A DNA stretch of 6,426 nucleotides. Origin: Flavobacteriales bacterium UBA7443. GTDB lineage: Bacteria > Bacteroidota > Bacteroidia > Flavobacteriales_D > Sanyastnellaceae. Under the pieces are notes generated by a model. The model made no database searches. It was given only the letters and a program-made list of their open reading frames with translations, and had not been told where the DNA came from. The stretch is taken from positions 1 to 6,426 of the forward strand of contig DLQB01000065.1 in the NCBI GenBank assembly GCA_002477505.1, given 5' to 3'. Both the position numbers and the translations under genes were made by a program. Below, in pieces: positions 1-5,949 of this stretch. Position 1 is the stretch's first letter. Each line of letters opens with the position of its first letter.

Positions 1-22
1 TAACCAGCTGAGCTAAGGAGGA
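1..22 (-). tRNA. tRNA gene, 5' part only, probably tRNA-Asn
   Basis: Read on the minus strand, this stretch has the first 22 bases of a tRNA: a seven-base acceptor strand TCCTCCT, then T8 A9, the D-stem strand GCTC, and a D-loop AGCTGGTTA with the invariant GG pair. The rest, including the anticodon, lies beyond the left edge, so identity is not proven. The 5' half resembles what I remember of Bacteroidota tRNA-Asn (GTT); that assignment is inference. A promoter box lies 13 bases upstream. The gene is divergent from the sugar kinase. Confidence 0.85.
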
Positions 23-34
23 ATATTCGGACGG

Positions 35-42
35 CAAAGATA
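35..42 (-). promoter_or_regulatory. Bacteroidota -7 promoter box for the tRNA
   Basis: The minus strand reads TATCTTTG, a full match to the Bacteroidota -7 consensus TAnnTTTG. Transcription would start around position 28-30, leaving a leader of about 6-8 bases before the tRNA 5' end at 22, a sensible precursor length. No TTG is present at the expected -33 distance (about 59-65); that area is instead taken up by an inverted repeat (51-78). Confidence 0.6.
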
Positions 43-50
43 ACTCTTTC

Positions 51-78
51 TTTCCCGATAAAAAAGATTATCCGGAAA
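51..78. repeat. Inverted repeat, 11-base arms, between tRNA and kinase
   Basis: The left arm TTTCCCGATAA (51-61) and right arm TTATCCGGAAA (68-78) are complementary at 10 of 11 positions around a six-base spacer. The dyad covers the -33 region of the tRNA promoter, so it could be an operator. No gene seems to be transcribed into it that would need a terminator here. A role is inference only; it directly abuts a second dyad at 79-117. Confidence 0.55.
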
Positions 79-117
79 TTTCAAAGTTGTGAAAGAATAC
101 GGAGCCACAACTTGAAA
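79..117. repeat. Inverted repeat, 12-13-base arms, between tRNA and kinase
   Basis: The left arm TTTCAAAGTTGTG (79-91) pairs with the right arm CACAACTTGAAA (106-117), giving 12 base pairs with a single bulged A and a 14-base spacer. The inner eight pairs (AAGTTGTG with CACAACTT) are perfect. It lies directly upstream of the kinase promoter elements at 135-162. It may be a regulator binding site or a structured RNA segment; the sequence does not decide. Confidence 0.55.
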
Positions 118-134
118 AGTTTCACCGAACGGAA

Positions 135-162
135 TTGAACCATTTTCGTTGCGGTACATTTG
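135..162 (+). promoter_or_regulatory. Promoter of the PfkB-family kinase gene (TTG-17-TAnnTTTG)
   Basis: A TTG at 135-137 is followed after 17 bases by TACATTTG at 155-162, a full match to the Bacteroidota -7 box. Transcription would begin near 167-169, about 13-15 bases before the ATG at 182. This places the start of transcription downstream of the possible ATG at 149 and therefore argues for 182 as the translation start. Confidence 0.65.
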
Positions 163-181
163 TGCCACATTTATAGAGAAC

Positions 182-1108
182 ATGAGCCTTATTACAGTTG
201 GAACCGTTGCGTTTGATGCCATTGAAACCCCATTTGGATCGTCGGGAAAAGTGGTTGGTGGGGCTGCGTCATACATTGGCCTGAGTGCAAGTCAGTTCGT
301 AGAAGAGCAACACATTATTTCGGTCATTGGAGACGATTTTCCAGAGTCATTTGTACAAGAAATGCAGCGCCGTGGAATTCGAACCGATGGCCTGGAGCGT
401 CGAAAAGGCGAAAAGAGCTTCTATTGGGCCGGCAAGTACCACCTCGACATGAACTCACGGGACACCCTCGCCACGGAGTTGAATGTGTTGGCGGATTTTC
501 AACCACAGGTACCGGCTGCTGCGCGCAATGCCGATTACGTGATGTTGGGCAATTTGGACCCCAAAGTGCAAGCGAGTGTTTTGGATCAAATGGAATCTCG
601 TCCCAAGCTCATTGTATTGGACACGATGAATTTCTGGATGGATATCGCTTTGGAGCCATTGAAAGAAGTCATCAAACGAATTGACGTACTCACGATCAAC
701 GACGAAGAGGCGCGTCAGCTCTCGGGGGAACATTCGCTTGTGAAGGCTGCGCAGAAAATCCTTGAAATGGGCCCGACAACGTTGGTCATCAAGAAGGGAG
801 AGCACGGGGCTTTGTTGTTCAACGACGAAGAAGTGTTCTTCGCTCCGGCCTTGCCGTTGGAAGAGGTGTTGGACCCCACGGGAGCCGGCGACACATTCGC
901 GGGGGGATTCGTAGGTTATTTGGCCCACACCAATGACACGTCCTTCAACAACATGAAACGCGGTGTGGTCCTTGGATCGGCCTTGGCCTCTTTTACATGC
1001 GAGAAGTTTGGCACGGATCGATTATTGGAATTGACGCAATCGGAGCTCGACGAACGCATTCAGCGGTTCGTTGACCTCGTTGAGTTTGACATCATTCTGA
1101 AAGACTGA
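182..1108 (+). CDS. PfkB/ribokinase-family sugar kinase
   Basis: The 308-residue product is a cytoplasmic ATP-dependent kinase of the PfkB (ribokinase) fold, which phosphorylates a sugar or nucleoside hydroxyl. The family's C-terminal signature DPTGAGD is at residues 231-237, with D237 as the expected catalytic base. An NxxE motif (N173-D-E-E176), typical for Mg/phosphate binding, is present, and the N-terminal di-glycine is at 26-27 (VVGGAAS). The usual Asn after the di-glycine in many ribokinases is Ala or Ser here, so the substrate cannot be deduced. Length is normal for the family. I chose the ATG at 182 over 149 because homologous kinases begin close to LITVGTVAFD and because the promoter box at 155-162 would sit inside the longer version. 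The start has no Shine-Dalgarno sequence. The 3' end overlaps the convergent peptidase gene by 17 bases. Confidence 0.9.
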   Translation: MSLITVGTVAFDAIETPFGSSGKVVGGAASYIGLSASQFVEEQHIISVIGDDFPESFVQEMQRRGIRTDGLERRKGEKSFYWAGKYHLDMNSRDTLATELNVLADFQPQVPAAARNADYVMLGNLDPKVQASVLDQMESRPKLIVLDTMNFWMDIALEPLKEVIKRIDVLTINDEEARQLSGEHSLVKAAQKILEMGPTTLVIKKGEHGALLFNDEEVFFAPALPLEEVLDPTGAGDTFAGGFVGYLAHTNDTSFNNMKRGVVLGSALASFTCEKFGTDRLLELTQSELDERIQRFVDLVEFDIILKD

Positions 1109-1979
1109 CGTCTTCCAGTTGCTCGGGAAGCCACTGCGTGGGGTCGAGCGGTTGGCCATCAACCCACCATTCAAAATGCGAATGCGGACCTGTGCTGTGG
1201 GTGCCTGTCCCTCCTAAAATAGCGATGGGGTCGCCGGCCTGAACGCGATCACCAACCTCTACAAGGAGGGATTTATTGTGCTTGTAAACCGACGTTCGGT
1301 TGGAAGGATGTTGGACGCTGATGACATAACCTCCGTCCGATGTGTACGAGGCGATGACTACAATTCCGTCATCCACCGCATGAATTACCGAGCCTTCAGG
1401 GGCCACGAAATCCACACCGAAGTGGCCAATGGCCGGATTGAATTTTGAGGAAATTGACCCTTGAATCGGAGCAAACGGAATGTTCCGCAGGGTGGTTTCG
1501 TTCATTTGACCGCGTTGCAAAGCGAAGCGATCTTCTTCTTCTACCCGACTTCTCAAGTCCAATTCTTCTTGAGTCAAACCCCAGTCGGCCAACGGCTGAC
1601 CCCCATCGGTGCCGCTTTCTTCAGGAGCCTCGACCGAACGTTCTACCACCTCACCTTGCAACAACGTGCTCAACGTTTGAAGGTATTCTCCTTGAATGGC
1701 CAGTTGCTTGATGGCGCTATCCGCGGTCATCTCTGCTTGGATCGCTCGCAACCTCGAATTTTCACTGGCGTATCCGGGAACAACGAATTCCTTCAGAGGT
1801 GTCCACGCGACCAACGCATAAACAGAGGCCGCCACCAAGAACACCACGGTTCCTAGCGTCAGCGCAACACCAAATCGCGAAATTGAAATTTCCCAGCGCT
1901 CTTTGAAGGAACGTTCTTCAAGAATGGTCAGCCGGTAGGGCTTGCTCCAACGCTTCCAAAATGAGGTTTTCTTGGCCAT
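1092..1979 (-). CDS. M23 (LytM-type) murein endopeptidase, membrane-anchored
   Basis: The 295-residue protein has a basic cytoplasmic N-terminus, one membrane helix (about residues 36-59), a helical, probably coiled-coil linker (about 71-110), and a C-terminal M23 peptidase domain (about 165-285). The zinc and catalytic set looks complete: HFGVD (H186, D190), YKH (H234) and HSH (H266, H268). It should therefore be an active enzyme cutting peptide cross-links in periplasmic peptidoglycan, unlike degenerate EnvC/NlpD-like activators. I chose the ATG at 1979 (MAKKTSFWKRW) over the in-frame ATG at 2111. Related Bacteroidota proteins start with such a short basic segment, and the 44 extra residues look like translated intergenic DNA. 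The gene is divergent from porW and two genes from a bactofilin. Bactofilin/M23 pairs are known cell-shape partners in other phyla (CcmA with Csd1 in Helicobacter), so a morphogenetic role is plausible but inferred. Confidence 0.9.
   Translation of the reverse strand: MAKKTSFWKRWSKPYRLTILEERSFKERWEISISRFGVALTLGTVVFLVAASVYALVAWTPLKEFVVPGYASENSRLRAIQAEMTADSAIKQLAIQGEYLQTLSTLLQGEVVERSVEAPEESGTDGGQPLADWGLTQEELDLRSRVEEEDRFALQRGQMNETTLRNIPFAPIQGSISSKFNPAIGHFGVDFVAPEGSVIHAVDDGIVVIASYTSDGGYVISVQHPSNRTSVYKHNKSLLVEVGDRVQAGDPIAILGGTGTHSTGPHSHFEWWVDGQPLDPTQWLPEQLEDVSLSE
1097..1118. terminator. Possible bidirectional terminator hairpin at the convergent gene ends
   Basis: CTGAAAGAC (1097-1105) and GTCTTCCAG (1110-1118) pair at 8 of 9 positions around a four-base loop TGAC that contains the kinase stop codon. 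It is exactly where the convergent kinase and peptidase genes end. Neither side is followed by a clear T-run, so it is at best a weak or factor-assisted terminator, and chance is not excluded. Confidence 0.35.
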
Positions 1980-1995
1980 GGTGTGCCGCAAATAT

Positions 1996-2049
1996 CGATG
2001 AATCCACGGGCAACTTTTGCTCTTTCCTGAAAAAGGCAACGATTCATCG
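1996..2049. repeat. Nested inverted repeat in the M23/porW divergent intergenic region
   Basis: The intergenic region 1980-2115 contains a perfect nine-base inverted repeat, CGATGAATC (1996-2004) and GATTCATCG (2041-2049). Enclosed in it is a second stem, TTGCTCTTT (2017-2025) with AAAGGCAA (2032-2039), with one bulge. On the minus strand it ends 16 bases before the M23 start codon, so it may be a folded mRNA leader of the peptidase or an operator shared by the two divergent genes. No convincing TAnnTTTG box is seen here: GATATTTG (minus, 1996-1989) and TTCATTTG (plus, 2107-2114) are one-mismatch candidates only. Confidence 0.5.
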
Positions 2050-2115
2050 GCGACTTTGGAATAATTTAGCCGCTTCTGCGTTGAGGAATTTGCGCTGAGA
2101 AACCAGTTCATTTGG

Positions 2116-4791
2116 ATGGATAAGATGAATCATAAGATTGTTGCGGGGTTGGCGCTACTGGTGCTGGTCGTTTCGAGTTGTTCAACAACACGTGACGGCT
2201 TCCTGTATCGCGCGTATCACAATACACACGCGAAATACAATGGCTTCTTCTATGCCAAGGAAGCGATGGCAGAAGCGGAAGTGATTCTATTTGAAGAATA
2301 CGTGGAGAATTGGGATGAAATCTTGCCGATTTTTCCGCCGGTCGATGAGACGACCGCTCAGCAGGTATATCCGCTGATGGAGCGCGCCATTGAGAAATGC
2401 ACGAATGTGGTGGACAAGCACACCATGTCTCCGTCCCGACGCGAGCAAAAAGACATGAAGCGTCCGGAGTTGAACAAATGGATTGATGACAATTATGACA
2501 TCATTGCCCGGGCGCATTTGATCAAAGGCGAGAAGGAGAAAGCCCTTGAAATTTTTCAATACCTCGTTCGTACGCTCGATTATCCCGATGCACAAGCTTG
2601 GTCGAATGCATGGATGGCGCGAACGTACATGGCCATGGATGATCGGGTGCGGGCCAACAACACCCTCATCAAAGCGGCCCAAATTGATCGCGTGGACGAT
2701 CCAGCAGTCCGGGCTTATGTCTACCAGGTGTACGCGGATTTTCATTTGAAAAATGGCGACGTAGAGGCGGCCATTGGCATGCTCGAAAAAGCACTCAAAT
2801 ACATCGAGAAAGAAAAAGAAAGCGCCCGCACGTTGTTCATTTTGGCCCAATGCTATGAGTTCATCGGTCAAAGCGAAGACGCCATTGACCGCTACAATCG
2901 GGTTGTGGATATCCGCACACCTTATGAATTGGAGTTCTATTCTAAGATCAAGCAAGCCATGGCCTTCGATCGCCGCGGCGGAAATAGTGACCCCATACTC
3001 GAGCTGCTGCAAGACATGCTAGAGGACGATAAGAACGAGATTTACCAAGACCAGATTTACTATGCATTGGCGACCCTGGCATTGGAGGAACGTCGGAAGG
3101 AAGAAGGAGTAGACTTGTTGTTGCAATCGTTGTTGGTCAATGTGGACAACACACGCCAACGGATGAAGAGCTATCTGCAACTTGGCGACATCTTTATGGA
3201 GGACTTGGATTATGAGAACGCGCAAGCGTATTACGACAGTGCACGAACGTTCATGGAGGATGAAAACGAACGGTTTGATGAGGTGGATGCAATGGCGGAC
3301 AACCTCACTGAATTGGTGGACAACCTCATGATCATTACCGAGCAAGACAGCTTGCTTGAAATCTGTGATTTATCGGAAGAGGATCGCCAAGACCGCATTC
3401 AAGAAATCATTTTCCAATTGGAGGATGAGGCGGAGCAAAGACGCGAGGCCGCCGCCGCCGCGGCCGCCGCGGAAATCGAAAATGCAGGAGACACCGGCGC
3501 GGGAATGTTTTGGCCGTACAATGCCCAACTCAAAATAGCGGGCCGCAGAAACTTTCGGGATTACTGGGGAGACCGAGTCCTTGAAGACCATTGGCGCCGT
3601 TCCTCTAAAATGACAGCGGCCTTTAGCAATGAACTGGGCGATGGGGAAGAGATGCCGGTCAACACGGATGAATCGGTGGAAATGAGCGGAGATGAAATCC
3701 CGACAGTTGAAGAGTTATTGGCAGGTCTTCCATGCGATTCGGTCGCACGCGAAAACTCGATCGCCATGGTTGCTGAAGCCTATTACAACGCAGGGCTGGT
3801 GTACAAGGAAAAGCTTTCTGACTTGGAAAATGCGATTGATACATGGACCCAGTTGACCGAGCGCATGGACGAAAGCGAGTTTCACCCCACCACGCACTAT
3901 CAATTGTATCGTACGTATCTCCAGCGTGAGGTGGAAGAAAATTATCAGAGTCCTTTTTGCGAGACGTGCAACTCAGAATATTGGAGTGCATTGGTGTTGG
4001 AGCGTTACCCCGATTCGGAATGGGCCATACTGATAGAGAACCCAGATTTCGTGGATCAAGCGGAAATCAAACGTGAGGAAGAGCGATTGGCCTACGAAGA
4101 ATTGCTGCAACGGTATTACGCAAAAGCTTACCAGGAAGTTTTGTTGGCGTGCGATGAGGTGATCAATTACAACCCAACAAACTTTTACAAGTGCAAGTAT
4201 GACTTGCTTCGTGCCCAAAGCATTGGTGCGTTGAGCGCGCGAACGGGCGGCGACCGACGTGCTTATTACGAAGCCCTGGCGAAAGTCATCATGTGGTGCA
4301 GCGAAACGGATGAGGGCGCCTATGCGCGTGACTTGCTTGCGGCGCTGAACCCGGCGTCGATCAAAGGCGAAAAGGATGAGGCCAACGCATCAGAGCCGAC
4401 TGAAGAGGAGGTGGTCTGGGAGCATAAGCCTTACCTGGAGCATTACTTTGGTATGCTCGTTCCAGTGGGCCGAGGAAACGTAGAGGAGCTGAAGGCTACC
4501 ATCTCGGACTTCAATAGCTCTCTGTTCGCATCAAAAAACCTACGGGTGACCGCCAACCTGATCAATCGAAACTTTCAAATCGTTTTGATCAAGGACTTCA
4601 AGCGACAGGACTACAGCTTGGAATATTACGAAGTGTTCAAGGCGAATTCGGATATGCTGGAGACGATCAACTCATCCGGTTACCGCACCTTTACCATCTC
4701 GACGGAAAACTACATTTCACTTTTCAAGAACAAGGAAATGGATAGCTACATTGATTGGTTCGAAAAGGTGTATTTAACAGAGAAGGAATAA
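2116..4791 (+). CDS. porW: PorW/SprE, TPR-containing outer-membrane lipoprotein of the type IX secretion system
   Basis: The 891-residue protein is called as the T9SS component PorW (SprE in gliding Flavobacterium). A lipoprotein signal ends in lipobox VSSC with C22 as the lipidated residue; the following STTRDG lacks an acidic surface-export signal, fitting a periplasm-facing protein. The conserved YNGFFYAKEAM segment is at 41-51. TPR-like repeats are visible near 128-161, 201-234, 238-271, 350-383 and 552-586. A charged helix ends in eight alanines (445-452), followed by a conserved FWPYN...WGDRVLEDHWRRSSK block (465-498), an acidic linker, the motif YPDSEWA (631-637), and a C-terminal conserved domain (about 796-887) containing NRNFQIVLIKDF. 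PorW is needed for T9SS function and is proposed to link the PorK/PorN ring to the outer-membrane Sov/SprA translocon. ATG 2125 (M4) is an alternative start. Family recognition is from remembered sequence patterns, not an alignment. A less specific TPR lipoprotein is the fallback. Confidence 0.85.
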   Translation: MDKMNHKIVAGLALLVLVVSSCSTTRDGFLYRAYHNTHAKYNGFFYAKEAMAEAEVILFEEYVENWDEILPIFPPVDETTAQQVYPLMERAIEKCTNVVDKHTMSPSRREQKDMKRPELNKWIDDNYDIIARAHLIKGEKEKALEIFQYLVRTLDYPDAQAWSNAWMARTYMAMDDRVRANNTLIKAAQIDRVDDPAVRAYVYQVYADFHLKNGDVEAAIGMLEKALKYIEKEKESARTLFILAQCYEFIGQSEDAIDRYNRVVDIRTPYELEFYSKIKQAMAFDRRGGNSDPILELLQDMLEDDKNEIYQDQIYYALATLALEERRKEEGVDLLLQSLLVNVDNTRQRMKSYLQLGDIFMEDLDYENAQAYYDSARTFMEDENERFDEVDAMADNLTELVDNLMIITEQDSLLEICDLSEEDRQDRIQEIIFQLEDEAEQRREAAAAAAAAEIENAGDTGAGMFWPYNAQLKIAGRRNFRDYWGDRVLEDHWRRSSKMTAAFSNELGDGEEMPVNTDESVEMSGDEIPTVEELLAGLPCDSVARENSIAMVAEAYYNAGLVYKEKLSDLENAIDTWTQLTERMDESEFHPTTHYQLYRTYLQREVEENYQSPFCETCNSEYWSALVLERYPDSEWAILIENPDFVDQAEIKREEERLAYEELLQRYYAKAYQEVLLACDEVINYNPTNFYKCKYDLLRAQSIGALSARTGGDRRAYYEALAKVIMWCSETDEGAYARDLLAALNPASIKGEKDEANASEPTEEEVVWEHKPYLEHYFGMLVPVGRGNVEELKATISDFNSSLFASKNLRVTANLINRNFQIVLIKDFKRQDYSLEYYEVFKANSDMLETINSSGYRTFTISTENYISLFKNKEMDSYIDWFEKVYLTEKE
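3448..3471 (+). repeat. GCC/GCG triplet tract encoding eight alanines inside porW
   Basis: Eight consecutive alanine codons (GCC x4, GCG, GCC x2, GCG) form a very GC-rich tract with embedded palindromes such as GCGGCCGC. It encodes A445-A452 of PorW, at the end of a charged helix rich in Glu, Gln and Arg. Because the unit is a triplet, slippage would change linker length without a frameshift. Confidence 0.8.
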
Positions 4792-4792
4792 G

Positions 4793-4822
4793 TTGTACTT
4801 TCCTTCAATCGAATTATCTTTG
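4793..4822 (+). promoter_or_regulatory. Promoter of the bactofilin gene (TTG-19-TAnnTTTG)
   Basis: TTG at 4793-4795 is followed after 19 bases by TATCTTTG at 4815-4822, an ideal match in sequence and spacing to the Bacteroidota housekeeping promoter. The TTG begins two bases after the porW stop codon, so the element fills the 35-base intergenic gap. The predicted transcription start (about 4827-4830) coincides with the bactofilin ATG at 4827, implying a leaderless or near-leaderless mRNA. Confidence 0.7.
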
Positions 4823-4826
4823 TCCC

Positions 4827-5270
4827 ATGATCGGATCGTCCAAAAAATCACCAAGACCAGAAACCACTTCCGAGAATGTGGTGAATCGCATTGCCAAAGG
4901 CACATCATTCGAAGGCGTTTTGCGCAGTGAAAACAACGTGCGCATTGACGGAACTTTCGAAGGCGAATTGGTTACCAAAGGCCGGGTAGTAGTCGGCAAT
5001 TCAGGAAAAGTTGTAGGTACAGTTACTTGCGCTCATTGCGAAACGGAAGGGCAAATGGAAGGCACCATTGTCGTTCATGAGCTGTTCGTGCTGAAGGCTT
5101 CATCCAAAGTGCACGGTGACATTCAATACGGTCAATTATCCGTCGAGAACGGTGCAGAAGCTACAGGCAACTTGCACCTGACCTCCAAGGTGAAGGACAT
5201 CCAGACGGATGCCAAGCGCGAAGCTTCGAAGGATTCGAAAGCAGCGGTGCGCCAAACGGCAGCGGTCTAA
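4827..5270 (+). CDS. Bactofilin family polymer-forming cytoskeletal protein
   Basis: The 147-residue protein has the bactofilin (DUF583) right-handed beta-helix pattern from about residue 19 to 118: NRIAKGTSFEG at 20-30, the repeated V/I-x-G turns such as RIDGTFEG (39-46), VVVGNSGKVVGTV (54-66) and KVHGDIQYGQLSVENGA (94-110). Short disordered tails flank it, the C-terminal one (121-147) being Lys/Ala/Asp-rich. Bactofilins self-assemble into filaments at the inner membrane and organise wall enzymes or polar proteins. The start at ATG 4827 is preferred over 4755, because the longer form would overlap the porW 3' end and add an unrelated 24 residues. A CxxC pair (C68, C71) in the helix is unusual. 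It has its own promoter and probably leads into atpZ, 23 bases downstream. An adjacent active M23 peptidase gene suggests a shared wall-shaping task, which is inference. Confidence 0.9.
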   Translation: MIGSSKKSPRPETTSENVVNRIAKGTSFEGVLRSENNVRIDGTFEGELVTKGRVVVGNSGKVVGTVTCAHCETEGQMEGTIVVHELFVLKASSKVHGDIQYGQLSVENGAEATGNLHLTSKVKDIQTDAKREASKDSKAAVRQTAAV

Positions 5271-5293
5271 CACCGATTTCTCAGCATTGACCC

Positions 5294-5512
5294 TTGGCTT
5301 CAAAGCCACCCCAACCTCCACGTAAGTCGCCCTCATTCTTGAGGTTTTCAGGCATGGCGTTTTCCATGGCGGGCAGCATTGGATTTTGCGTTTGGTTGGG
5401 CAGGCAATGGGATCAAAGTTCGAATCATAGCATTCCACTTGGCACGCTCTTCGGGGGCGTTTTAGGAACCTTGCTCGCGATTTGGTTGGTGGTCAAAGAA
5501 CTTTCAAAATGA
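5294..5512 (+). CDS. atpZ: AtpZ, small membrane protein of the ATP synthase operon
   Basis: The 72-residue protein has a basic, proline-containing N-terminus followed by two membrane helices (about residues 21-36 and 47-67) separated by a short loop (GRQWDQSSNHSIP), the layout of the AtpZ/ATPase_gene1 family. In other bacteria AtpZ is encoded ahead of the ATP synthase genes and is linked to AtpI, with proposed roles in Mg2+ supply or assembly. The start is a TTG at 5294. An in-frame stop at 5288-5290 excludes an earlier start, and the family-like segment LRFSGMAFSM (17-26) would be cut by the ATG at 5354. There is no Shine-Dalgarno sequence. Its stop codon overlaps the next start by ATGA, indicating translational coupling. 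It is probably co-transcribed with the bactofilin, since no promoter box is seen in the 23-base gap. Confidence 0.8.
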   Translation: MASKPPQPPRKSPSFLRFSGMAFSMAGSIGFCVWLGRQWDQSSNHSIPLGTLFGGVLGTLLAIWLVVKELSK

Positions 5513-5886
5513 AAGGGTTTGCTCTGAAAATAACGAGCGCTTCTGCGGCGCTGTATGGGCTTGGATTTGCCATTCCTGTGTTCCGGGTTTTTGCTGCGAC
5601 ATGGGTGTGGCTCGGCACGATCCTGTTCTACTTTTTGCTCACCCTTTTGCTCTATGCTTGGTTAAAGAGCGCCTACAAAAAATCTTCGATGCGGTTTATT
5701 GCCGCGGTCAACGGAGCTACAGCCATCAAAATGCTCACTTCGCTGGCGCTGGTCACAACTTACTTGGTTGCTGTTGGAGGAGAATACCGGATTCAATTTG
5801 CGATGGGGCTATTTGTGGCATTTGCTGCCAATACCTTTTTTCTGGTCGCTGAAGCTCAAAAACTATCAAAAGAAAGATTGGATTGA
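5509..5886 (+). CDS. atpI: AtpI-like four-helix membrane protein
   Basis: The 125-residue protein has four hydrophobic segments (about 9-30, 32-52, 63-89 and 95-116) separated by short basic or charged loops (KSAYKKSSMR, GGEYRI). This is the topology of AtpI/UncI, the accessory protein encoded before subunit a and involved in c-ring assembly in other bacteria. Sequence similarity to AtpI is not obvious by eye, so the assignment rests on size, topology and position between atpZ and atpB. The ATG at 5509 overlaps the atpZ stop (ATGA), which favours it over the in-frame GTG-type start at 5482 that would lie deep inside atpZ. A plain 'hypothetical membrane protein' is the safe fallback. Confidence 0.65.
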   Translation: MKGFALKITSASAALYGLGFAIPVFRVFAATWVWLGTILFYFLLTLLLYAWLKSAYKKSSMRFIAAVNGATAIKMLTSLALVTTYLVAVGGEYRIQFAMGLFVAFAANTFFLVAEAQKLSKERLD

Positions 5887-5898
5887 AGATTTCAACGA

Positions 5899-5947
5899 AT
5901 TCACGAAAAGAAAATCATTGCAGACCGATGATGGCCGTGAATCATTG
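5899..5947. repeat. Nested inverted repeats and a direct repeat upstream of atpB
   Basis: ATTCACG (5899-5905) and CGTGAAT (5936-5942) form a perfect seven-base inverted repeat. Inside it ATCATTG (5914-5920) and CGATGAT (5926-5932) can form a second stem with one G-T pair. AATCATTG also occurs as a direct repeat at 5913-5920 and 5940-5947, 27 bases apart. The cluster ends three bases before the atpB promoter box, so it could be a regulator site or a processing or termination structure. No T-run follows. Confidence 0.45.
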
Positions 5948-5949
5948 AC

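Noticed and set aside
149..181. Upstream in-frame extension of the kinase (11 residues)
   Set aside because: It overlaps the predicted -7 box at 155-162, and its residues do not fit the usual kinase N-terminus. ATG 182 is preferred.
455..928. 157-codon open frame antisense to the kinase
   Set aside because: It lies wholly inside a well-supported PfkB gene and shows no recognisable domain; typical antisense shadow.
1461..1856. 131-codon open frame antisense to the M23 gene
   Set aside because: It is fully covered by the peptidase with intact catalytic motifs, and its translation shows no family features.
1989..2013. Possible M23 promoter on the minus strand (GATATTTG with a TTG)
   Set aside because: The first base of the -7 box is wrong and the spacing of 14 bases is too short; kept only as a weak candidate.
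1980..2111. 44-residue N-terminal extension of the M23 protein
   Set aside because: It runs through the divergent intergenic dyad, nearly reaches the porW start and would bury the normal basic N-terminus MAKKTSFWKRW.
2287..3012. 241-codon open frame antisense to porW
   Set aside because: It is long but inside the TPR region of porW, with no start signal, promoter or domain.
4755..4826. 24-residue upstream extension of the bactofilin
   Set aside because: It overlaps the end of porW and its promoter, and bactofilin N-terminal tails are adequately supplied from ATG 4827.
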